Shown: positions 49,994-61,075 of the stretch, piece after piece
How the letters are laid out: each line of letters opens with the position of its first letter
How positions within the stretch are numbered: position 1 is the stretch's first letter
DNA from: Macropodus opercularis
Taxonomy: Eukaryota; Chordata; Actinopteri; Anabantiformes; Osphronemidae
DNA length: 64,000 nucleotides
NCBI GenBank assembly: GCA_030770545.1
Contig: CM061100.1
Span: 13,694,501 to 13,758,500, forward strand
Direction: 5' to 3'
Position numbers and translations under genes: made by a program
Notes under the pieces: generated by a model
Seen by the model: only the letters and a program-made list of their open reading frames with translations
Databases searched by the model: none
What the model was told of the DNA's origin: nothing

Positions 49994-51155
49994 GCTAATT
50001 GTCTTTTGAGGAACAAACATTTGTTTCTCTCCTGTGATACAGTTTCATACAGGCATTAAAAAACGATGTTAATACAACTTACAACTGCCTCCCTTGTGTA
50101 GCACGTAGGGGTCTTTCCCCTGTGGGTCAGTGCATGACCTCAGATGCCTGGAGGCGTTTGATCCCTGTGGGAGGGAAGGTTTTCTTCTGCCCTGGCCTCA
50201 CCGTGGCTTTCGCAACTGTGATTCACAGCATCTGGCCTCTTCCTGTCTAAGTGCCCCAAAAAAGCATCAGCCCCAGCCTGACACTCTTACTCTAGTTCTC
50301 TGTCTTTCAGCTTTTAAACTGAGTCACACTGGCCTGAACTCAACATGATTGTGAAGTCCCAAGAGTCACTGGCCCCACCCGTCCAGGTCCCTCCATTGTT
50401 CTGCATTGGCAACAAATCAGTAGAAAGCGATTTCATATTCCAATGAACGGTCCTTCTTGGAATTTTACACTGGTCTATCGCACTCTAATCATTGTTAATG
50501 AATAACGAGCTTAAGCAAAACTTCAGTAGAATTAGAAACAGCAACCGTGTGTCCTTGTGTTGTTTTAGGTTTTAAATGGATCCAATCAGACTGTAGAAAG
50601 TATAAAAACACAAAGTGGCCAAAATTAGAATTAGAAGAATTAGAAATGACATAAGACATATAGCGTATGAGGTGGTCTTCCATTTGTCATAAACCAACAA
50701 AGTGTTTGAGGTTCACATTTCTATTCCACATCGTAGTGTTGAACCACAGAAAATATCTCAGTTCACAGAGAAATTATCGCTTTCTCCATGTGATGGTTTA
50801 TTTGTAGCAATTTGAACAAGATTAGGTGTAAGATTAAGCATAGTAACAGCATGTGTTACAGCAGATTAGCCATAATAATAATATCCATAACAATGTTACT
50901 TGAGGATGCGACATACTCCCACACTACTAAAGCCCCAAAACAGTCCTAGTGCATGTCTGATCTGGCCCCATGACTCATGATTACCAGAAGCCTGCTGCTC
51001 CACTTCCTGCTTTGAAATCCACATGGATTTCACAATCACTATGAGTACAAGCAAGAAATGGATTTCCAGAGAATGCATCATTGGCTCCTTGTGTAGGGAG
51101 TGTTCCTTCAGGGAGTAACGTGATACTTTTCTTTTCTGTTTCTTTGTCGTGTTAG
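49994..51155. other. Intergenic DNA between crat and the cytokine receptor gene
   Basis: No gene recognised. It should contain the promoter and perhaps a first non-coding exon of the receptor gene, but no TATA or GC box in convincing position was found. 50100-50400 is somewhat richer in C and T and shows no family resemblance. Confidence 0.45.
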
Positions 51156-51211
51156 ACTCTAGGAGTCAGGTCTTCAGATTTAACAGATTCAAGCCAAAAA
51201 GCCTGACTCCT
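51156..51211 (+). other. osmr: Probable 5'UTR exon of the osmr-like gene
   Basis: A strong polypyrimidine tract ends in GTGTTAG at 51155, and CTCCT|GTAAGTATT gives a near-perfect donor after 51211. The 56-bp exon has no in-frame start joined to the coding exon. If transcription starts within the tract, this would be a first exon instead. Confidence 0.5.
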
Positions 51212-51314
51212 GTAAGTATTTTCACTATTACTAACATTCCTTACAGTCACGTTAACAATGTCAGGATTATTTTAGTTCTAGTAAAGCTCTTTATTTCCAC
51301 AGGTGTCACGCATT

Positions 51315-51338
51315 ATGTTTTGGATGCTCTTCTTGTGA
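51315..51338 (+). CDS. uORF overlapping the osmr-like start codon
   Basis: ATG at 51315 opens a seven-residue frame (MFWMLFL) in the 5' leader. Its TGA (51336-51338) overlaps the receptor ATG (51338-51340) in a TGATG arrangement. Such overlap permits termination-reinitiation and usually reduces main-frame translation. The coordinates are seen directly; the regulatory role is inferred. Confidence 0.45.
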   Translation: MFWMLFL

Positions 51339-51997
51339 TGGATACAAGATATCTATGCAGAATTTTGGGAGGATTTTCTTCAACAACAGGACAAAGGACA
51401 ATAGTGATAACATGGTTATTACTGGTCACACATGGTGGAAAGGCAGATGGCAACAGTGAGTACATCCTCTCTTCGCTCCTAACAGACACAAGTTCTAACG
51501 GTGAAGACTCTGTTTGCATTCTGACCTACTTCCAGTTAAATGTACGTGGCAAAATACGTTCTTTTACGTCCTGTCTTCCTTTCAACCTGAGAATGTCCCA
51601 GTAGTTACTCTGTTAGGTTTGTTGCCATTAGTCAGTAATAGAAGTTGGTGTGGTTCCGTCCTGATGGTGGTTCTACAGAGAAGCTCCCTGGCAGCTGAAT
51701 GGCCTTTTCGTTTTTGCTGGGAAGCTCTGTTGCATGTTTTATGGCCCACCGTCTAATGCATCTAGATTTGGATTTATAACAGACACTGTCCCATGTGACA
51801 GATGGCTGCTTGAAACCTGCTTGTGCAAACTGCATACGCAGCCTTTCTCCTGTATCAATAACAGGTTATGATCTAACACAAATTCTAACATTTATAAAAA
51901 CATCCACAACACCTTATGTAAATGCTGTGTTCAGTCCATTTCCTAACTTAGCCTGATAGTTTGTTTATACAGACAGATGAGCCAATGGGTGGAGCTG

Positions 51998-52039
<42 letters not shown>

Positions 52040-55000
52040 CTTCCCACGCTTTTATCTAACGTATATAAAATAGTAACCAAACTATAACAGAGCCTGATGG
52101 GAATATCTTTAGTGTTGAAGTTGCTTCTATATGTATATATAGTAAGTGTTGGGAAATAACTGCCAGCTAATGGAACATGTCCAAAAGGCCTGTTGTAATG
52201 GATGCTTTGCAATTTATGGCAGTGGTGTGATGGAGACCAGCGTCTTCTAAAAGCTGTTGACGTACTTGGTTGCACCACAAATGTGGACCTCATGTAATGC
52301 TGGAGGAAGTGTCTGAAGCACTGAATCCTCAGAGGACGCTGCATATCCGTGTAAAGCTGTGCAGCGGTCAGCTCCCTCTGCGTCCTCCTGGTTCCTCCTA
52401 TACTCACGCAGTCAGTTTAACTGGAATCCTACATGCTTTAAGGTGTCAGTCAGCCTATTGTGGTTTGCTAAAGCTTTGATGCTGTCACTTTTCTTCTTCA
52501 GGTGTTTTGCATTGTGAACCGTGGAACCTGACACTAAACAGCTTTAACCAGACAATCCTGCTAACATGGGAGGACGACCCTTCGTGCTCTGCAGTGCACG
52601 GCACACTGGTCTACGAGCTGACGGTTCTCATAGCCGACCGTCCAGAACATCATGTATGAGTTGGTTTGTTTTGCTGTATGACATTCTTGCTGATCGCCAT
52701 GACAACCACCTCCATTCCTGAAACAGCCAAATGCATTTGTTGTTTTAGGATGAAGTGACTGTGACACCTGAGCAGGCAGGTGAGACTCACTTGTGGAACT
52801 GGACGTCCCATTTATCCTTGGAGCGTGCAGCCCATTCGGTCAGGATCAGTCCTCGATACAAAAACCACAAAGGCTCATGGAAACTAGAACGAACTCTCCA
52901 AGGTTAGGTCTGGTGGATATTTAATGTAGCACAATATTGAATAATGTATCTGTCATTATTACATGTTTGATATGTCACAGTATTTATTCAGATGCTTATT
53001 GTGTTTCAGTCCTTACAGGGAAAAGTAACCTGGAAGCCATTTTTCCAGAGGACGAGGTGTTTAATGTTGGCAGCACAGTCACCTTCTACTGCATTGTTCC
53101 AGCAGGGACGCGTTTGAGCAGAATGTATGTTGATGGGTATAACGATGCTGAGACGAGAACTGCCATCATCAACAATCAGACATATGCTCTGCTGACTGTC
53201 CTCCTGGACCGACCCACCACAGACAGCTGTGCAAATGTCTATTGTTATACAGATAACAGTGAGGCCACTTGTGTTTATGTTGACTGTAAGTATAAAGTAG
53301 TGCTGTACTGAATTTGTGATTTGGAAATTGTAAACATTTCTTCTTCATAAATGTCTTTCGTTTTGACCCAGACCCACCCGCTGATAAGAACCTTCAGTGT
53401 GAAACCCGGGATCTGAAGATGGCAGAATGTCGCTGGACAGTGGGAAACAACGCAGATGTGGCCAAGACGCGAAAGACTTACTGGCTTCAAGGACGGTATG
53501 AGAAACAATAACGTAGCTGCAGGGTGATATAAAACACACATATTGAGATTAATCTCGACTTGCTCTCATGCATATGGAGCCAACGATATTCTCGTGAGAC
53601 CAAGGCAACGGCCAGGGAAACGTCTGGCTCTCACCTGATCTATGATCTGATGGGTTTTTTTTGGATCAACAACATGAATCATTTCCTCTCATTGTTTTTA
53701 GTTTATTAGTAAAGCGTTTCATTAGGACGGTCAGTTTTTCCTTCTTACAGTCATAGATTCAGTCGGATGTTCTGACGGGCCAATAATTAAAATGCATGGT
53801 ATGTTTCTTTCGACTGATTATTGTTATTATTTATGTATTTAGGAATCTAAGAACTTTTACGATGAGTGCGTTTTTATTTTTGGTTATAATTTTAGCCCAT
53901 TTCATGTGAAACATTTGTTTCCTATGGAAGTTAAACTACAAACACACTTGTGGAGAAGTACGCTGGCTTTTATCATTTGACATTAGGTGTCAAATCATCA
54001 GTATAAAACTAAAAGAATCCCTTGTTCATTATTGTATTAAAGTGAATGTAAAAATGGATATGAGGGAAGATGCTCGATCGAAATTCCAGTGAATGCTACT
54101 GAGACAAAGTGGACATTAGTGGTAAAAAACCCACTTGGGAAAGTGGAGCTCACGGATGTGGCAGACATGACTAAAAGAGGTACAGCTCCACGCACGGTTC
54201 TCTTTAGATGACACACGACGTTGCCTGTTCACAACTGCTTCTCTCCCTTTTGTTTCAGTGCACATGGTGGCTCCAGATCAAGTGGCGGTTGCACACGTGA
54301 ATGCCAGAGATGCCAGTCTGACTTGGAAGTGGAGCAAACAGCACTACAATAATCTCAATATAACGTGCCAAGTAATTGTTAGCTCTGGTGAAACACGTGT
54401 CATAGTGAGTACACACAGTAGAGGAGGGTGAGACAGTAACACAGGCTACAACAAGGGTGAAACTGATCATCTACATTGTGTCCCCAGAGTGAAAACGTTG
54501 GCGACTTTGCAGTTTTGAACAACTTGATACCAAACTGGACATATAATGCAACAGTACGATGTGCAGCAGCAAACCATTTGTGGAAATGGGGTGATTGGAG
54601 CCCGAGAGTCAGCTTCCACACAAAGGGTGATGGTGAGTAAATAAACTAGCACCGTTTTTGATTATATGTGGAGTTCATAAGGCTGTGAAATCAAGGAAGA
54701 GTACTCACTAGAGGAGTTAAGGTGTTGTCCTCTGCTTCACAGTTCCAGATCCTCTCGATGTGTGGATGCAGATGAAGGATAATCAGGTTATAATCACCTG
54801 GAAAGTAAGTCAGATCAGATCGATTCTTATTTAAGATTTGTTATTCTTCTGGCTCGTTATACGCTTGCTTTGTACTGTACCTCACTTGATTGGTCTCTGT
54901 GACTGTGCTTTGCAGATGCCTCTGGCCAACCAGAGCCATGGAAACATCCTAGATTATACTGTGACCTGGGCAAAGATCCCAGAGACAGGACAGAAAGAAC

Positions 55001-57947
55001 ATACAACGGTGACTCACCGTGAGCAGAATGTTAGACTCAGTCTGGACACTTCTGAACAGTATACTGTCACAGTTACAGCTAGAAACAGCAACGGCAGCTC
55101 ATCTCCATCAACCATCGCCATCTTACCTTGGAACCCAGGTATGAAGCTTCTGTACCGGAAGGAACGCAGACCTTGCAATGTCGACCCAAAAAAAATAAGG
55201 CTGGAAACATTAGTTATGTGTCCAGACTGTGGACCGACCTGACTTTAAGGAACTAACTGGACATCTTCCAAAGTCAGAGACGTTTGTATCGTTTGCTCAT
55301 CCTTGTATTACGTACATGCAGGTGGGCAGGACAACACATCTGCCCTGTTGGCTTTAGATGGCTGCAGGGATTTAATCAACTTGTGTCTTGTAAATCATTT
55401 ATTGAACTGTGCAAAGTGTTTTAACTTCATATCTATTTGTTAAACTACAAATGGCAGGAGCTCTGCTTGTTCTGGTTGGTATAATCAGCAGCCTAATCCC
55501 ACCTGAAGCTGTGTCTCACTTAAATAAGCTTTGTTAGTCAAATAACAACCAGCAGCCAGTCAGTCTGTGAAGGCCTGTAGTCTAATATATTAATATAAGA
55601 CAATTTTGATAACTCTGGCAAGTAGCAGCATCAGTTGTGTCAACTCTGACTTTCACTGGCTTCCTTTTTCAGACAGGATCAGGGTGAACCCGTCTCGGAT
55701 TAATGGCAGCAACGGTGGCTTCAACCTGAAGTGGTCTGCGAGTCCTCATGCCACCTGTGGCTACATCGTGGACTGGTGTCCTACCTCAGGGAACTGCACT
55801 GTGGAATGGATAAAAGTGCCTCGTTATGAAAATAAGTCCAGAGTATTTTCAAGTAAGTATTTTTTAACTTAATGTTAAACTCAACGTCTTTGTGTTACAA
55901 CACATCTTTTTTATTGTTCCTCACTCCAGAAAACTTGAAGAAAGGATTGAGATACACATTATCTATATATGCCTGCACCGAATGGGCACCGCTGCTGCTG
56001 GAAAGAAGAGAGGGCTATGTCCAGGAGGAAAGTAAGGCTCAGCTGTCTGACTTTCCTAGCCTTTCTGTTTGCATGTTCCTGTAATTGTGCCACAAAACTC
56101 TCATTGTTCTACTTACTTTCCACCTGTTTGCCAGCAATAAAAGCCAACCTCTTTGGAGACTTGAAAGTGAAACAGCAGGATTACGATGTTGAGGTATCCT
56201 GGGAGCCAGTCCGTCTAACAGAACAGCCTGCTTTTATCCAAGGTTATATTCTGTATTGGTCGAAGAACAACAACAACAAGAGCAGCTTCAGTGTAAGAAC
56301 AGGTATTGTGACAGTTATGACTACAGCTTTTAAATTGCTGAAGAGCTATGGAGTCTGACAGATTAGGCATCACTTCAAATATTACTCTGTTTGGAGCAGA
56401 GTTGAAAACTTTAATTTTACTTTAATTTATAGGCTTCTTGTACATAGAATAAAACGTTGTGACAGGGATCAGATCCACCTTGAGTTGTGCTTTAGTGCTT
56501 TATTTGCTGCCCTGTGTTCAGATGTGATATTAAGATCAATAGCAAAAGTCATTTCTTCATAGATGTGAGGTCAGGTGATGACTGTGGATGAAGGAAAAAG
56601 GAGAAGATTCTGTTCATCATGAAGTTGAAATAACATGCAATTTTGTTGGATTACAAACGTTTGCAGCAAAGTAGAATCAAGTAACTGAAACTGTAACTGA
56701 AGAGCGAAATGTGAACGCGGCAAATAAAATGAGCTGTGTTTGCTGATGTACTGACGACGAACTGAAAAACACCCAGAAGGAACTCTGCCTTTCTGTTGGT
56801 GTAGACAATCCAGAGGCCACCAGCCTGACTGCAAGACAACTGGAAATCGGTTCCTACAGCTTCACAGTAAAGGCCCTGACGGCAGTGGGACAATGTGGCA
56901 CCACACTGCGTTTGGTCACCCTGGATTCACTGAGCAAGTCGTCTTTTACTTTCCTAACTTACTTCAACCTCCATAATTAAACGGCTAACGTTGTTCACTG
57001 ACCGCTGTTCCTCCACTGGGTTATTTGCTTCACCAGGTGATGAACTGATTATGGTCATCATTATTTCTCTGGCCATTGTTTCCTGTCTGCTTCTCCTCTT
57101 CACCATCCTATGCTACAGACACTGGGCGTGGTACGTAAGTCAAGTCATTCATCGACCGGATGCCTCTGACTGAGCGCGTATTGATTTTGTTTTGGTTAAT
57201 TTTCTTCGTCAGTATCAAGCAGAAGGTCTATCCTCCGATCCCAAAGCCAGTGTTGATGGACAAGTGGTTGACATCACCGGTAGGTGAAGTGTACTGTGGG
57301 AGGTGCAGCATCAATATGTGTGTGTTTTTTTCCCCGCTCTGTTAATTCAGTGCATTTCCCGTCGGGTTTTTCACTGACCCTGTGTTTAATCAGTACTTTT
57401 CCTGTTCCTGTTTTGTTCTTGGACATCTTAATTTTACCTGCTTCTACATACTTTAGTGAGTTCTTGCATGCAGCCTGACAACCATCTGTCTGTTTTCCAG
57501 GGTGAACGTACTTGCCGTCCTCTTTATGTGGATCCATTCCCCCACAGTGAAGCAGATATTATGGATGTTCCAGAGCTGCACTGCAAAGCAAGCGCACCAA
57601 TGAATAGTTGTGTCAGTCACAATACTGTGCCCTTTGTTAATACACAAACACCCGAGGGCTACTACAACCAGCCCCTCAAGAAGCACACGCCACCATCGTG
57701 GTCAGCGTTACCGCCTTCGTCTTTCACCAGCGTGTTTCCTAACCTGTCATACAACCTGATAATGCAGCCTGGAAGTCATCAGTCCAGCTCAGAGCTCCAG
57801 CTTCAGGAGGGGTCTTCCCTAGAGAGCAGCTCAGATGGATACCAGCCTCAGACGCTCTTCACTCTAAACCAAACCCAGAACGACCCAGATGCTACTATTT
57901 CCTGTGTCTCCACGTACATTTTGTTACCACACTCACCTTCCAAGTAG
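51338..57947 (+). CDS. osmr: gp130-family class I cytokine receptor, oncostatin M receptor-like
   Basis: Seventeen coding exons: 51338-51455, 52502-52653, 52749-52902, 53010-53285, 53372-53495, 54043-54179, 54259-54404, 54488-54632, 54743-54804, 54916-55138, 55673-55852, 55930-56031, 56135-56302, 56805-56933, 57037-57130, 57213-57279, 57501-57947. Total 2724 nt, 907 residues. Order: signal/anchor (about 20-32, TIVITWLLLV), half cytokine-binding domain (42-140), Ig-like domain (142-233), cytokine-binding module with RCAAANHLWKWGDWS (WSXWS-like WGDWS at 403-407), three FN3 domains, membrane segment (709-731), box 1 YPPIPKP (743-749) and a tail with two YXXQ STAT3-type sites (YYNQ 813-816, YQPQ 873-876). 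GGFNLKWSASP, CGYIVDWC, FIQGYILYW and DNPEATSL match OSMR better than LIFR. It would sense IL-6-family cytokines with gp130 and signal through JAK/STAT3. Intron 14 appears GC-AG; the exon 15 donor is ambiguous. Identity as osmr rather than lifr is likely, not certain. Confidence 0.85.
52001..52038. repeat. (TG)19 microsatellite
   Basis: Uninterrupted TG dinucleotides inside the first coding intron of the osmr-like gene. Confidence 0.97.
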
Positions 57948-58408
57948 TTGTGTATGCAGTATAAAACATGTCACAAGTACAGTGGCACATATGCAAAGTA
58001 TTCACCACTTTTGTTTAGCTGCCTGCAGAGGACGTGACAGGTCGAGTCTGACACGCAGGCTGTTGGACCCTATACATGCGTCCTGTTGAACGTTTGGTTC
58101 AGTTTACCACAGGCGAACCTCTCGTTGCGTGGAGGCACCGGGTGCGGTTTGGCCTCAGTGTCTGTAAAGTCTAAGGCACAGCCGTGATTCTTGGGTTTGG
58201 ATATTGTTTGTTGATATTGTATGTTTGGCGTGAACCCACGAAAGGCCGCGTGACTCCGTTTCAGTGTTGCGCATCTTGAATTCAAACAGCAGGGCTAACC
58301 AACCATACTGCCTGAGTCAGCAGCATTAGGGTTTTAAATCTCATCAGAATCCAAACGGACTCTTTAGATGTCATTTAAAAAGAGTCTGTAACACTCTAAC
58401 ACCCCTGA

Positions 58409-58422
58409 GCACTAGGGGGAGC
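58409..58422 (+). promoter_or_regulatory. CTCF-like motif between osmr-like and jund
   Basis: GCACTAGGGGGAGC matches 12 of 14 positions of the CTCF core as remembered. It lies within the putative 3'UTR of the receptor gene and may mark the boundary with the jund domain. An NF-E2/AP-1-type TGAGTCAGCA starts at 58313, about 95 bp upstream. Confidence 0.35.
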
Positions 58423-58592
58423 CAGCACAGCACAAGAAGGTCCTGTGTGAAGGGAAGCTTTACGCAAACATTTCTGTGAGTGAGGATTATGATGTAGTTT
58501 GCGTGGTCCACAAAAATAAAAATGATGATAACAAAAACAACAACAATAATAATAATAATCAGAATAATTTTTGGCCCATTTATGCATTTGTA

Positions 58593-58598
58593 AATAAA
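58593..58598 (+). promoter_or_regulatory. osmr: Candidate osmr-like polyadenylation signal
   Basis: AATAAA about 645 bp after the stop codon, in TGTAAATAAAGCC, followed by a T-rich stretch. It is the first canonical hexamer after the stop. Confidence 0.55.
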
Positions 58599-58619
58599 GC
58601 CATTTCTTTTTTGACACTA

Positions 58620-60842
58620 CATGTGCGACTAAATTAGAAACAGGTAAGATGAAAGAAGTTAGACCAGGTTTTTATACAGTAGTTTTACCAAAAAAAAAAA
58701 TTAAAAGCACAGCTTGAGAATGAATTCGATTAATTAGCAGTAATTAGGTGTAATTCGTTCGCTGATGAATAAAGGAAGAAGGCAGTGGCGTGAATGAGGT
58801 CAGCCTGCCCTACTCACTGCCTACAGGCTCTATGAAACTGCTCTTAGTGTGTTGAACAGCACAGAGAAGCAGCTTGTGTCATGGAGAAAAGCAGCAAAGA
58901 TTTTCATTCATGCAGCAACAGACTCGGGAAAGACGCTAAAGTGGCATTTCAAGATTTAGCTAATGCATCTGGTCATGAACCACACAGCCTGTATAAAAGG
59001 TTTACGACTATTTTCAGGTACCAGACAGAGCAAAATGAATCGTTTTTAGTTTTTACCATGACAGTGAAAGTTGTTCTAGGGCCTCCACAGTAAGTGGTTT
59101 GCTTCAGGCAGGGACGACAGGACGACCATCACTACACAAACTCATTTAGGATCAAGGCATCAACTAGACACCGATTAAGTCAGAGAAAACACAGTATTTC
59201 TGTTTTCATTTTAACACGTTGTGCAGAGAAGGAGACATTTGTAACAAAGCGTCCAACAGTGTTGAATGTATTGACTGAAAACTGTGAATCAGCAGAATCA
59301 GGCAGTGGAAATAGCAACAGGCAGTTATGAGAAACTCCACGTCAAATAGGCTGCTTGACACGATCTGTACTGACGCTATGTCTGTGAAGTGTCATTGTCT
59401 GTCTGCATTAAAAATACTGTGCACGGATTTGCCATTCAACTCATGTCTGTCCGTGGTGGTAGAGAAAACATCTTCTCTGTCATTTCTTGAGGTTTCCTAA
59501 TTGTTTGTGTAAATCGTGAATTTGCCTTTTGTATTTTCAGATGTTGTCAGTAGTTGCAACCGTAGCACATATTTTATAGACACAGCCCGGGTTTCAGACT
59601 GCTGGGTCTGGTTTCTATATTACTAGAGTAAGAGATTTACTCTGAGGTGATCTCTGTTCAGTCCAATACAAGACACCAGGACGTCACAGTGACAAATCAA
59701 CTTGATTCTGGCTTCGCACGACATGTATTTTAATGTTTGAAGGTCTTTTTATTCATTGTTCTCTCTGCTGAAGGATGAGTCAATTCAGCTCTCTGGATGT
59801 GTCCACCTACAGTAAGTACTATAATTACATCACCCCACCAAAGTAAATACACTTCACTGCCCATACACACACACCCAGTTGTTATGTTGGTCACTATTCA
59901 GGTCATTTGAATAGTGGAGAATGAAATATTAAAACAAGATGAGGGTCTCAACAGATCAGGAGCCGATCGATTCTCCTGATGATTACAAATACAAGATAAG
60001 TTCAGTGTTTGTGGTTACATGTAAGTTACACACATTACAAATTAGACAACCCTTAGGAGGGTATAGGTGGTTCCCAAGCCTCCTGGAGAGACGGACGAGT
60101 GGACGTTACATGTGGAGAAGTGTTTTAAGACACAGTGGGTCTTAAATAGAATAAGTTACTGGTGTTTAAAGGCAGGAATCAAAATGACTAAAATGACATG
60201 ACGCGACTTATCGGAAGCTGTGATTGTTCATTGGTCTTCGATGGTAAAATATTTAATTACAAGTTAGTTCCATTTGTTGTTATTACTTGTTATAATTGTC
60301 GTATGTACAATGTGCCCAGTTATTTACTCATTACATCTCAGTACAATGATTTGTCCACTGTGTGGCTGTGTATAGATCACGTACAGTTCATTGTTATATG
60401 AATCAATTACATTTGAATTTGTTTCCAGCAGTTTAATGCTTAATGCTTGTCATAGCAATAGGATGCGTTCAAGGCAGTAAAGGTTGATGTAAGTGTGGTA
60501 GCTGTTATGATAATATAATCTCATAACTGTTCCCCAGGAGGCTGAGCATGTAGGGAAAAAACGTAACATGTCTTGTTCGCGCGTGAGTTGACACAGCAGG
60601 TTTAAATATTACAGTTTAACTGAGAAATAGCAACTGTGAAAGAGAGATTTAGTGAGTTTCGTGAGTTGAAACCCGACAAGGGAGTTTTAGCGTTTGTTAC
60701 TAGGTGATGTGAGAAACCAGCTCAAATTCACGGCTCTAAGGCTCAGAGCTACTAATGTCAAAGGCAGCTCTTAGTTCATGAAGCACAGGCAGTGAGACAC
60801 TGATAAACACTGGTTTTCAAGAAAACCCAACAAACCCACAGC

Positions 60843-60843
<1 letters not shown>
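58620..60843. other. Intergenic DNA between osmr-like and jund
   Basis: No gene recognised. Short open frames (for example 58881-59093 and 59094-59330) show no family features and no splice structure. Mostly A+T-rich. The interval probably holds distal regulatory DNA of jund. Confidence 0.5.

Positions 60844-60873
<30 letters not shown>
60844..60873. repeat. (CAA)10 microsatellite
   Basis: Ten CAA triplets in a row, about 90 bp before the AP-1 site of the putative jund promoter. Confidence 0.95.
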
Positions 60874-60964
60874 GGGACAAAAGTGCAGCAGGTTGGGAAA
60901 GAGAAAGCGAGGAAGAAGCAAAACTTCAACCTAAATGCTTTAATGTGGTAAATGACACAAGACA

Positions 60965-61035
60965 TGAGTCACTTCAGGAGCGAGTGAGAGAGAGAGAGAG
61001 AGAGAGAGAGTTGAGTTCAGTCTCTCTCTCTCTGG
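60965..61035 (+). promoter_or_regulatory. jund: Putative jund promoter: AP-1 site and GA/TC tracts
   Basis: A consensus AP-1 site TGAGTCA (60965-60971) is followed by a (GA)n tract (60986-61010), a 10-bp spacer and a (TC)n tract (61021-61032). An AP-1 site beside an AP-1 gene suggests autoregulation. The GA and TC tracts are mutually complementary and could pair. No TATA box is seen; the transcription start is inferred from the donor that follows. Confidence 0.5.
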
Positions 61036-61075
61036 CTCACTCTGTCTGCGGACCGTTCAGCGGCTGTTTCTCCCT
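61036..61075 (+). other. jund: Putative non-coding first exon of jund
   Basis: The end of this stretch reads TCTCCCT followed by GTAAGTATT, an almost ideal splice donor at 61076. The matching acceptor is at 62573-62574, after a long polypyrimidine tract ending TTTTTCCCCTGCAG. Together they define a 1499-bp intron wholly within the 5'UTR. The exon start is not defined by the sequence. Confidence 0.5.

Noticed and set aside
58881..59330. Two adjacent open frames of 70 and 78 residues
   Set aside because: No family resemblance or splice structure; composition is ordinary intergenic.
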